Below, piece by piece: positions 1 through 7,477 of a DNA stretch of 9,392 bases (its first letter is position 1; the number at the start of each line of letters is the position of its first letter). Where the stretch lies: the NCBI GenBank assembly GCA_040377825.1, contig JBEINZ010000119.1:1-9392 (forward strand). The letters are read 5' to 3'. This DNA comes from JBEINZ01 sp040377825. GTDB lineage: Bacteria > Pseudomonadota > Alphaproteobacteria > Rhizobiales > Ancalomicrobiaceae. Both the position numbers and the translations under genes were made by a program. The notes beneath the pieces are model-generated. The model searched no databases and was not told where the DNA came from. It was given only the letters and a program-made list of their open reading frames with translations.

Positions 1-1075
1 CCGCCTGATTTTCGACCTGTATCTTCGGCGCGACCAAGATCAGCTTCTTGAAGTCTTCTTCCTTGGTCGGATAGGACGGATCCCCGACGAGGTCGGCTGG
101 CGGCGTCACGCCCGGCGCGACGCCCGGCAGACCGAGGCCGTCGAGCCACTTTTGCTGCGCGTCCTTGGTGAGCGCCATGTTGATGTATTGTTTCGCCCAA
201 TAAAGTTCGTTCGCCGGCAGGCCCTTCGGAATCCATAGGCCGTCGGTGTCGACCTTGCAGCCTTCCTTGGGCACCGTCCAACTCACCTTGATGCCGTTCT
301 TCTTTGCCTCGCGAGCATTGGACGAGATCGTGCAGGCCACGTCGATTTCGTTGTTCTGGAACCAAGTTGTGAAATCCGGGTCCTCTCCGAGCAGCGGGTT
401 CTGCGCTTTAAGTTTGCGGATGAACTCCCATGCCGGTTCCATGTTGCCGGGGATATCGGCTTCCTTTCCGCCACCCGCCATTTGGGCGGCAGGGTGGAAG
501 CCGATGCCGTCGTTGTAGAGGGCGACACGGCCCTTGAACTTCGGATCGAGCAGAACTTGCCAGCTGGTCGGCGCCCCATTGGGGAAGGCGCTATCGCGAT
601 AGGCGAGCACGTAGACATAAGCGTAGGTGTTGACAATCGGATAGCCATCAAGGCCAAGCGGCTTTGCAAGCGGCAGCAGGCCCTTGAGATTGGAGAGATC
701 CGACAGATCCTCGGTCACGCCGCGAAGCGCCGAAGTCGTCGCATTGGCGGTCGTATCCCAGTTCACATGGATCGGGGGTACGCGTCGCTGCTCGACCGCG
801 GCCCAGATCTTCGGCTTGATCTCGTTGTCCTCGGTTAGATCGTGACGGACAGCGATGCCGGTGGCGGCAGTGAAGCGATCGGACACGCCGGCCTTCAGGC
901 TATCGACCCAAACGCCGCCCCAGGCGCGAACGATGATTTCCGCCGGCTTCGGCGGCTCGGCCGCGAAAGCGGGCACACCCATCGATGACAGGCCGAGTGC
1001 GCCGCCGAGTGCGCTGGTGTTTCGAAGAAAGCTACGCCGGTTAAGCTTGAAGTTTTTTCCGTGAGTATCAGCCAT
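1..1075 (-). CDS. PotD-like ABC transporter substrate-binding protein, Tat-exported (3' end cut by window edge)
   Basis: This reading frame starts at ATG 1075 and is still open at base 1, giving 358 codons. It is probably close to its natural end, since PotD-type proteins are about 340-370 residues. The N-terminus has a twin-arginine motif, NRRSFLR (Arg13-Arg14), then a hydrophobic stretch and an AFA|AE cleavage site near residue 38, so export through Tat in folded form is likely. The mature part opens with EIIVRAWGGVWVDSL, a start typical of the COG0687 spermidine/putrescine-type binding proteins, and later has TSWQVLLDPKFKGRVAL, a conserved block of that family. The ligand cannot be read from the sequence: the family also binds opines, amino acids and phosphorylated compounds. 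A Shine-Dalgarno sequence, AAGGGGA, lies 6 bases before the ATG and overlaps the stop of the upstream ATPase gene. The 10-base gap implies co-transcription. Permeases are presumably beyond the left edge. Confidence 0.88.
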   Translation of the reverse strand, partial: MADTHGKNFKLNRRSFLRNTSALGGALGLSSMGVPAFAAEPPKPAEIIVRAWGGVWVDSLKAGVSDRFTAATGIAVRHDLTEDNEIKPKIWAAVEQRRVPPIHVNWDTTANATTSALRGVTEDLSDLSNLKGLLPLAKPLGLDGYPIVNTYAYVYVLAYRDSAFPNGAPTSWQVLLDPKFKGRVALYNDGIGFHPAAQMAGGGKEADIPGNMEPAWEFIRKLKAQNPLLGEDPDFTTWFQNNEIDVACTISSNAREAKKNGIKVSWTVPKEGCKVDTDGLWIPKGLPANELYWAKQYINMALTKDAQQKWLDGLGLPGVAPGVTPPADLVGDPSYPTKEEDFKKLILVAPKIQVENQA

Positions 1076-1085
1076 CGTTTTCCCC

Positions 1086-2216
1086 TTAGATTGGCTCTGG
1101 TGAGCCGGATCGTTGCCCAAAGATGAGTACGTCCTTCAAATCCCATGCAAGAAACACGCTCGATCCCGGCTCAAACGGCCACTGTGCGATCGGATCGTGA
1201 TGGAAGATGCGAAGAACACTGTGATTGAGGGCGGGAACAGCCACCTCGTAGACGATACGCTCGCCCTCAAAGATTGCATCGGCAATTCTGCCGGCAAGAA
1301 TCGTTGGCAGGTCCGCCAAATCGGAGGCGCGATTGGCAAGGCGGATCTGTTCAGCTCGAATGGCCGCCGTTACCGCCATGCCCATTTCCGCAGCTTGTCC
1401 ATCGACGAGCCTCCCAGCGAACCGAACATCGCCGGTTTGCACAGCATGGATTTCGTCACTCACTTTAGACCCGAGCGTAGCGGCGATGAAATTGGTCACG
1501 CCGATGAAATTTGCGACAAAGGCATTGCTTGGAGAGCGGTAAGCGATGCTCGGCGAGCCCTTTTGCTGGATGATTCCGTGATCCATCACGATGATCTCGT
1601 CGGACACGACGAGGGCCTCCCGCTGATCGTGCGTCACGTTGATGGTGGTCACGCCGAGTTCGCGCTGGATTCGCCGGAACTCGAGTTGCATTTCCTCTCT
1701 CAGCCGCCGGTCCAGCGCGGCGAGCGGCTCGTCCAACAGCAACAGATCCGGCTCAAACACGAGCGCGCGCGCGATCGCGACGCGCTGCTGCTGCCCGCCG
1801 GAGAGTTCATGGACGCGCCGTGTGCCGTATCCGCCAAGACGGACGAGTTCCAGATACCGCTCGACCGTCTCGGGGATTGTACGAGCGTCCCGCCGGCGCA
1901 TCTTTAGTGGGAAGGCGATGTTCTCGGCTACCGTCATGTGCGGAAAAAGAGCGAGCCTTTGGAACACCATTCCGATGGAGCGCTTATGCGGCGGAACGGT
2001 GCCGACCGCCCGACCGCCGATGAAGATGTCGCCCTTCGTGGGGGCCTGAAAGCCGGCGATGAGCCTCAAAAGCGTGGACTTTCCGGACCCTGATGGTCCG
2101 AGAATTGTCAGGAACTTTCCGGCCTCAAGCTCGAACGACGCATCGCTGACCGCCGCCACGCCGCCATAGACCATGCTGACGTTGTTAACGCGAACGGCAA
2201 TCGTAGTATTCAGCAT
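1086..2216 (-). CDS. ABC transporter ATP-binding protein, PotA/UgpC type with TOBE domain
   Basis: This 376-residue protein should energise import with the adjacent PotD-like binding protein, acting on the cytoplasmic face of the inner membrane. All nucleotide-binding motifs are intact: Walker A GPSGSGKST (40-48), Q-loop Gln86 in FQRLALFPH, signature LSGGQQQR (138-145), Walker B LLLLDEP (158-164, catalytic Glu163), D-loop ALD (167-169) and switch His196 in THDQREAL. The C-terminal part (about 240-370) is a TOBE/OB-fold domain with IRAEQIRL in place of the more usual IRPE block, then FEGERIVYEV. Length and layout fit the PotA/UgpC/MalK group. The neighbouring binding protein points to a PotA-type system rather than a sugar system. 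The start at ATG 2216 has only a weak Shine-Dalgarno sequence (GAGA). The gene lies 55 bases after the SDR gene and 10 bases before the binding-protein gene, so one leftward operon is likely. Confidence 0.92.
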   Translation of the reverse strand: MLNTTIAVRVNNVSMVYGGVAAVSDASFELEAGKFLTILGPSGSGKSTLLRLIAGFQAPTKGDIFIGGRAVGTVPPHKRSIGMVFQRLALFPHMTVAENIAFPLKMRRRDARTIPETVERYLELVRLGGYGTRRVHELSGGQQQRVAIARALVFEPDLLLLDEPLAALDRRLREEMQLEFRRIQRELGVTTINVTHDQREALVVSDEIIVMDHGIIQQKGSPSIAYRSPSNAFVANFIGVTNFIAATLGSKVSDEIHAVQTGDVRFAGRLVDGQAAEMGMAVTAAIRAEQIRLANRASDLADLPTILAGRIADAIFEGERIVYEVAVPALNHSVLRIFHHDPIAQWPFEPGSSVFLAWDLKDVLIFGQRSGSPEPI

Positions 2217-2271
2217 TTAACATCTCATAATTCATTTCGGCTTGGCTAGGCCGCTGCTGGCATGGGCGGAC

Positions 2272-3036
2272 CTAAATCGATGCAAGAAACCCGCCATCGA
2301 CCGCGATACATTGCCCGGTAATGTAGGCCGACGCGTCACTTGCAAGAAAGACCGAGACACCGTGTAGGTCATGATCCGTCCCGAACCGGCACTGCGGGAT
2401 CTTTGCGATCATAGCTTTGCGCCAAGTATCGGATTGATAGAACGGCTCGGTCATCGCGGTTCGGAAGTAGCCCGGTGCAATCGCGTTCACGCGGATTCCT
2501 AAAGGTGCCCATTCGGCTGCCAGCGCACGCGTCAAACCGAGCAGACCGGTCTTGGAGGAACCATAGGCAACGGCGGTCGGAATGCCGACAAACGACGTCA
2601 ACGATGCCAAATTCACGATTGATCCGCCGCCGCCCGCCGCCATGATCCGCGCGGCCGCCTGCGCGCAGAAAAACGCACCCTTCAGGTTGGTCGAGACGAT
2701 CCGATCCCAAAGCTCTTCGTCGACATCGAGCGACGCACGCACCTCTTCGGTACCCGCATTGTTGAATAGAATATCCAGGCCACCGAGGTCCCGCGCGGCC
2801 CGTTCAATCGCCACAGAGCAAGCCGCGACATCGCGCACGTCCAATTCGATAGCGACCGATCGTCGACCGATTGCATCTATTGCTCGGCATGTGGTTTCGA
2901 GGTCGGCGACATTGCGAGCGGAAACAGCGACGTTAGCTCCCGCTGCGGCGAGCGCTTCCGCGATGGCTCGGCCCAGTCCACGGCTTCCGCCCGTGACCAA
3001 CGCGTTTTTTCCCGATAGATCGAATAAACCGTCCAT
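2272..3036 (-). CDS. SDR-family oxidoreductase (classical, NAD(P)-dependent)
   Basis: This 254-residue cytoplasmic dehydrogenase/reductase is of normal length for a classical SDR. The cofactor-binding motif TGGSRGLG is at 15-22, the adenine-contacting Asp is at 67 (LDV) and NNAG is at 92-95. The catalytic tetrad is complete: Asn117, Ser145, Tyr158 and Lys162 (YGSSK). An APGYFRT segment (187-193) and the usual C-terminal ITGQCIAVDGG follow. The family resemblance is to gluconate 5-dehydrogenase and glucose/sorbitol dehydrogenases (FDLSGKNALVTGG start), but the substrate cannot be assigned. I chose ATG 3036 because GAGGG lies 8 bases upstream and residues MDGLFDLSGK match the usual SDR start. 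An in-frame GTG at 3060 would add 8 residues before this ATG and has poorer support. The gene follows the LacI regulator gene by 55 bases and may act on a sugar or polyol linked to the neighbouring transporters; that link is inference. Confidence 0.93.
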   Translation of the reverse strand: MDGLFDLSGKNALVTGGSRGLGRAIAEALAAAGANVAVSARNVADLETTCRAIDAIGRRSVAIELDVRDVAACSVAIERAARDLGGLDILFNNAGTEEVRASLDVDEELWDRIVSTNLKGAFFCAQAAARIMAAGGGGSIVNLASLTSFVGIPTAVAYGSSKTGLLGLTRALAAEWAPLGIRVNAIAPGYFRTAMTEPFYQSDTWRKAMIAKIPQCRFGTDHDLHGVSVFLASDASAYITGQCIAVDGGFLASI

Positions 3037-3091
3037 GTTATCGCCCTCAGAGATCCGCACGGTTTATGTTCGGCCGCCCGGCAAATGTCGT

Positions 3092-4150
3092 CTACTTCGC
3101 AATGGACGAGCTGCCGCGGACCAACAGTTCGACGTGCCAGACTTCCTGAAGCGTCTCAACACTCTCGCCTGAACCAAGCGCCATCGCCATTTCCGCGATG
3201 CGCTTGCCGGCGGCACGGATCGACGAGAAGGTCGTGGTCAGGGGGGGTTGCATCGATTCCGGGCGGATGAACGGTAGCCCGTCGTCGTGGGCGACGAGGG
3301 CAACGTCGCGGCCGACCGCGAGCTTCAAATCGGCGAGCGCGCGACCGACACCGAGCGCGGAGACCATACTGGAACAAAGGAGCGCGCTGGGGCGATGGGT
3401 CGGTTCCATCAAGCGGCGTGCGGCAAGATAGCCGGCCTGTTCAGTCATCGGACCGGAAAGATTTAGCCGCTCGTCAACACCGACGCCCCGCGCCACGAGG
3501 GTTTTGCGCCACCCCGCTTCGCGGTTCGTCGCGAATGTTTGCCTCGTGTCGCCATTGATGAGACCAATCCGACGGTGGCCACGCTCGATCAAATGCTCGG
3601 TCGCACTGCGGAAAGCGCTCTCGTTGTCGATGTCGAGATGCGCGTAGGGCTCCGCGGAAATCGTACGGCCATGGACGATTGTCGGCAGGCCAAGGCGGGC
3701 CAGAAGCGCAAGCCGAGAGTCCTTCACGAGGGGAGCGCTCAAAATAACAACGTCCGCCGAACGCATTCGGGCTAGCCGTCTGTAGCCTTCCTCCTCGGTC
3801 TCATGGGTCGCGCTGACCAGAAGGTCGGTATCGGCCTCGGCGCCACGCCCAGCGATCCCCGCCAGGAACTCGGTGAAATGCGGATCAAGAAGCCAATTCT
3901 CACCAACTGGAAAAACAATACCGATGGCACCGGCGCGACCTGTCGCCAGCCGACGCGCATTGGCGTTGGGGCGGTAATGAAAACGACCGGCGGCGTCCAC
4001 GACGCGTTTACGTGTTTCCTCGCCGACCTCAGGATATCCATTGAGCGCGCGGCTGACTGTTGTCTGCGATAGGCCGAGATGCAGAGAGAGTTCCTTGAGA
4101 TTCACTGAGCCGCCCTTTGCGGTCGATGCTCCTCGCCGCGGCGGGACCAT
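3092..4150 (-). CDS. LacI-family transcriptional regulator (AglR/ThuR-like)
   Basis: This is a DNA-binding repressor that should respond to a sugar. From ATG 4150 it has 352 residues. The LacI-type helix-turn-helix is at about 18-40 (LKELSLHLGLSQTTVSRALN), followed by NGYPEV and the hinge helix YRPNANARRLATG (59-71), whose Leu68 would enter the minor groove. The periplasmic-binding-protein-like effector domain runs from about 74 to 350 and includes HLDIDNESAF, GHRRIGLING and VALVAHDD. The NGYPEV form is common in rhizobial alpha-glucoside and trehalose regulators. ATG 4150 is chosen because GGAGG lies 8 bases upstream (4159-4163). A GTG at 4105, with AAAGGG 7 bases upstream, would give 337 residues starting VNLKELS and is a real alternative. 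A longer frame back to 4321 would run through the operator and is unlikely. The gene is divergent from the sugar operon, its likely target, and heads the leftward operon. Confidence 0.92.
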   Translation of the reverse strand: MVPPRRGASTAKGGSVNLKELSLHLGLSQTTVSRALNGYPEVGEETRKRVVDAAGRFHYRPNANARRLATGRAGAIGIVFPVGENWLLDPHFTEFLAGIAGRGAEADTDLLVSATHETEEEGYRRLARMRSADVVILSAPLVKDSRLALLARLGLPTIVHGRTISAEPYAHLDIDNESAFRSATEHLIERGHRRIGLINGDTRQTFATNREAGWRKTLVARGVGVDERLNLSGPMTEQAGYLAARRLMEPTHRPSALLCSSMVSALGVGRALADLKLAVGRDVALVAHDDGLPFIRPESMQPPLTTTFSSIRAAGKRIAEMAMALGSGESVETLQEVWHVELLVRGSSSIAK

Positions 4151-4167
4151 GCCCGCGTCCTCCAATC

Positions 4168-4196
4168 TTGACAAGTCAGCAGGCGGTCCGTACCAC
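4168..4196 (+). promoter_or_regulatory. Candidate promoter for the sugar-uptake operon
   Basis: A perfect TTGACA (4168-4173) is followed after 17 bases by TACCAC (4191-4196), which matches TATAAT at only three of six positions. Predicted transcription would begin near 4203, inside the operator palindrome, leaving a leader of about 140 bases before thuE. A poor -10 is common in alphaproteobacterial promoters, but this remains a prediction. The -35 box lies within the untranslated leader of the divergent regulator gene. Confidence 0.45.
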
Positions 4197-4200
4197 AACC

Positions 4201-4214
4201 TCAAAGCGCTTTGA
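4201..4214. promoter_or_regulatory. LacI-family operator (perfect 14-bp palindrome)
   Basis: TCAAAGCGCTTTGA is a perfect inverted repeat with a central CG and an AAAGCGCTTT core. LacI-family proteins typically bind even-length palindromes with a central CG, where the hinge-helix leucine pries the base pairs open. It lies between the divergent regulator and sugar operon, about 5 bases past the predicted rightward -10, a position suited to repression. The regulator encoded at 3092-4150 is the obvious ligand. No second copy of this core was noticed elsewhere in the window. Confidence 0.75.
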
Positions 4215-4329
4215 AGAGCGCGAAATGAATTGCTCGGCGGTTCTTCCGTTCGAACAATCTGGGGAAACGAAACCGAGGCTTGTCCGGACAGACGCTTCCG
4301 ATTGGAGCTGCCGTCCGTCACCAGTCGTC

Positions 4330-4336
4330 AAGGAGG
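4330..4336 (+). promoter_or_regulatory. Ribosome binding site of thuE
   Basis: A full AAGGAGG lies 8 bases before ATG 4345. It fixes the start of the binding-protein gene, since the in-frame open stretch extends upstream to 4117 through the operator. The near-perfect match suggests strong translation of the binding protein. Confidence 0.85.
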
Positions 4337-4344
4337 TCAAGTTC

Positions 4345-5604
<1,260 letters not shown>

Positions 5605-5616
5605 GAGATCCCCCAA

Positions 5617-5655
5617 GGTCGCGCGGCGGCTTCATAGACCGGCCGCGGCGCGATC
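5617..5655 (+). repeat. Intergenic hairpin between binding-protein and permease genes
   Basis: Positions 5617-5630 pair with 5642-5655 around an 11-base loop. The 14-position stem is GC-rich, with one internal mismatch (G5625 opposite G5647) and one G-U pair near its base. There is no T-run after it, so it is not a standard intrinsic terminator. In the maltose operon of enteric bacteria, hairpins between malE and malF protect the upstream mRNA and give excess binding protein; a similar role here is inference. The rest of the 5605-5701 gap holds only the thuF ribosome binding site, GAGGA at 5693-5697. Confidence 0.65.
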
Positions 5656-5701
5656 CATTTGACAGGTACCGACGGCTCTGCCTCAAGCGAGTGAGGATAC
5701 C

Positions 5702-6628
5702 ATGCGGGCAAAATCGAGCCTCTCGCGCACGCGTTTGCGGTCCGCATGGTTCTTTCTTGCGCCGATGATGATCGTACTCGCGCTCGTTGCCGGTTGGCCG
5801 TTACTGCGCACCATCTATTTCAGCTTCACAAACGCCAATCTGACAGATCTGTCGCAACGCCGCTTCGTCGGTTTTGAGAACTATCTCGCCAACTATGGGG
5901 GTGAATGGGTTGGAATTCTGGCCGATCCCGTTTGGTGGCGGGCGGTTTACAATACGCTGTGGTTCACGGTTGTTTCGGTGTCATTGGAAACGATCCTCGG
6001 CCTCGTCGTCGCCCTTGTGCTTAATGCAAACTTCAGAGGCCGTGGGCTGGTGCGTGCGGCCGTGCTCATACCCTGGGCCATCCCGACAATTGTCTCGGCG
6101 AAGATGTGGGCCTGGATGCTGCACGACCAGTTCGGCGTGATCAACGATATGCTGATGCACATCGGTTTCATCGATCAGCCAATCGCATGGACGGCGTCCG
6201 CCTCGACTGCGATATGGGCGGTCGTACTTGTTGACGTTTGGAAGACCACGCCATTCATGGCGCTGCTCATACTCGCCGCGCTGCAAATGTTGCCATCCGA
6301 CTGCTACGAAGCAGCACGGGTGGACGGTATCAATCCGGTGAAGGTCTTCTTCAAGGTCACACTACCACTCATCAGGTCCGCGCTGATGGTCGCGATCATC
6401 TTCCGCTCGCTTGACGCGCTGAGGATTTTCGATCTGATCTACGTTTTGACGTCGAATAGCCGTGAAACGATGTCGATGTCGATCTATGCCCGTCAACAGC
6501 TCGTAGACTTTCAGGAAGTCGGCATCGGGTCGGCGGCGTCAACGCTTTTGTTCCTCGTTATCGCGGCGTTGGTCATCGTCACCATCATGGTAGGCAGGGT
6601 TAGGCTCGACGAGGAGGGCGCGCGATGA
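5702..6628 (+). CDS. thuF: Sugar ABC transporter permease, ThuF/MalF type
   Basis: This 308-residue inner-membrane protein forms half of the transport channel for the sugar captured by the ThuE-type protein. It has about six membrane segments, roughly at 15-35, 85-108, 116-138, 168-192, 222-246 and 278-298. The cytoplasmic EAA loop that docks on the ATPase is at about 203-222 (EAARVDGINPVKVFFKVTLP). The segment LIPWAIPTIVSAKMWAWML (122-140) is typical of ThuF-type permeases and their relatives. The length fits this group and lacks the large periplasmic P2 insertion of enteric MalF. The start at ATG 5702 is preceded by GAGGA at a short 4-base spacing. It overlaps the next permease gene by 4 bases (ATGA), indicating coupled translation. 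Confidence 0.93.
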   Translation: MRAKSSLSRTRLRSAWFFLAPMMIVLALVAGWPLLRTIYFSFTNANLTDLSQRRFVGFENYLANYGGEWVGILADPVWWRAVYNTLWFTVVSVSLETILGLVVALVLNANFRGRGLVRAAVLIPWAIPTIVSAKMWAWMLHDQFGVINDMLMHIGFIDQPIAWTASASTAIWAVVLVDVWKTTPFMALLILAALQMLPSDCYEAARVDGINPVKVFFKVTLPLIRSALMVAIIFRSLDALRIFDLIYVLTSNSRETMSMSIYARQQLVDFQEVGIGSAASTLLFLVIAALVIVTIMVGRVRLDEEGAR

Positions 6629-7458
6629 CGGTTTCCACCCTCCTGAAGCGCATGGGTTTCTGGCTTTTGGTCGCGACAATCGTGATCTATGCCGTGTTCC
6701 CATTCTATTACGCGATCCTCTCCTCGTTCCGCTCGGGGTCCGCGCTGTTCCAGGTTAACTATTGGCCCGACCGGTTCGACTTGAAGAACTATGTCGCCGT
6801 GTTCCGCGAGCAACCGTTTGCGCTCAACATCGCCAATTCGGTGATCGTCGCGGTGACCGTGGTGGCGCTTTCGTTGTTCCTCGGGGTGACGGCATCCTAC
6901 GCGCTCGGACGCATCGCGTTTCGCGGCCGCGGTCTGTTGCTCATGACGGTCCTGTCGGTGTCGATGTTCCCGCAGGTCGCGGTACTCTCGGGCATGTTCG
7001 AGCTCATTCGGGCCCTCGGCATCTACAACACTCTGTTCGGGCTGATGTTGTCGAACTTGATCCTCACGCTTCCCTTCACGGTCTGGGTGTTGACAACCTT
7101 CATGCGCGAGTTGCCAAAGGAGCTTGAAGAGGCCGCCTTTGTCGACGGCGCGAGTCCTTGGATCGTCGTGCGGCGGGTTTTCCTGCCGTTAATGTGGCCA
7201 GCTCTCGTTACAACCGGCCTGCTCGCCTTCATTGCTGCCTGGAACGAATTCCTATTCGGCCTAACCTTCACCTTATCCAATGAGGTACGGACGGTTCCCG
7301 TCGCGATCGCTCTTATCACCGGCGCAAGCCAGCACGAACTCCCTTGGGGCAACATCATGGCCGCCTCGGTCATCGTGACGGTTCCGCTCCTCGTGCTCGT
7401 TCTCATCTTTCAACGCAAAATCGTGTCTGGCCTGACGGCCGGCGCGGTCAAAGGCTGA
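6625..7458 (+). CDS. thuG: Carbohydrate ABC transporter permease, ThuG/MalG type
   Basis: This 277-residue inner-membrane permease pairs with the ThuF-type protein. It has six likely membrane segments (about 12-34, 70-94, 103-127, 138-160, 190-212 and 243-264). The EAA loop is at about 169-190 (EEAAFVDGASPWIVVRRVFLP), and the C-terminal tail QRKIVSGLTAGAVKG is typical of MalG-family proteins, where it contacts the ATPase dimer. The length matches ThuG and MalG relatives; as I recall, AglG of the rhizobial agl operon is about 100 residues longer, which argues for a Thu-type transporter. GGAGGG (6613-6618), inside the end of thuF, serves as its ribosome binding site. The glucosidase gene follows after 19 bases. 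Confidence 0.93.
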   Translation: MTVSTLLKRMGFWLLVATIVIYAVFPFYYAILSSFRSGSALFQVNYWPDRFDLKNYVAVFREQPFALNIANSVIVAVTVVALSLFLGVTASYALGRIAFRGRGLLLMTVLSVSMFPQVAVLSGMFELIRALGIYNTLFGLMLSNLILTLPFTVWVLTTFMRELPKELEEAAFVDGASPWIVVRRVFLPLMWPALVTTGLLAFIAAWNEFLFGLTFTLSNEVRTVPVAIALITGASQHELPWGNIMAASVIVTVPLLVLVLIFQRKIVSGLTAGAVKG

Positions 7459-7477
7459 CCCAGTACAGGTGCCAACC

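Larger units (their letters stand above)
4151..4344. promoter_or_regulatory. Divergent control region between the regulator and the sugar operon
   Basis: This is 194 bases without a credible gene. It holds a rightward TTGACA -35 box (4168-4173), a perfect LacI-type palindrome (4201-4214), two shorter palindromes (GTTCGAAC at 4248-4255 and TGTCCGGACA at 4281-4290) and the thuE ribosome binding site (4330-4336). A leftward promoter for the regulator must also lie here. The best match seen is TTGTTC (minus strand, 4257-4252) with AGCAAT 17 bases on (4234-4229), which is a weak candidate. Both divergent promoters would flank the 4201-4214 palindrome, so one bound repressor could in principle affect both directions. 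Confidence 0.7.

Noticed and set aside
591..602. CTATCGCGATAG, a perfect 12-bp palindrome
   Set aside because: It lies inside the PotD-like coding sequence and its codons fit the reading frame normally; with no nearby promoter it is most likely chance.
1113..1907. 264-codon plus-strand open frame opposite the PotA-like ATPase gene
   Set aside because: It is fully antisense to a gene with every ABC ATPase motif intact, its translation resembles no family, and long antisense frames are common in GC-rich coding DNA.
4151..4321. Upstream in-frame extension of the LacI gene to 4321
   Set aside because: It would add 57 residues without family resemblance ahead of the helix-turn-helix and run through the operator; a good ribosome binding site supports ATG 4150.
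4117..4344. Upstream in-frame extension of thuE to 4117
   Set aside because: It would place coding sequence through the promoter and operator, put the signal peptide in the interior, and ignore the strong AAGGAGG before ATG 4345.
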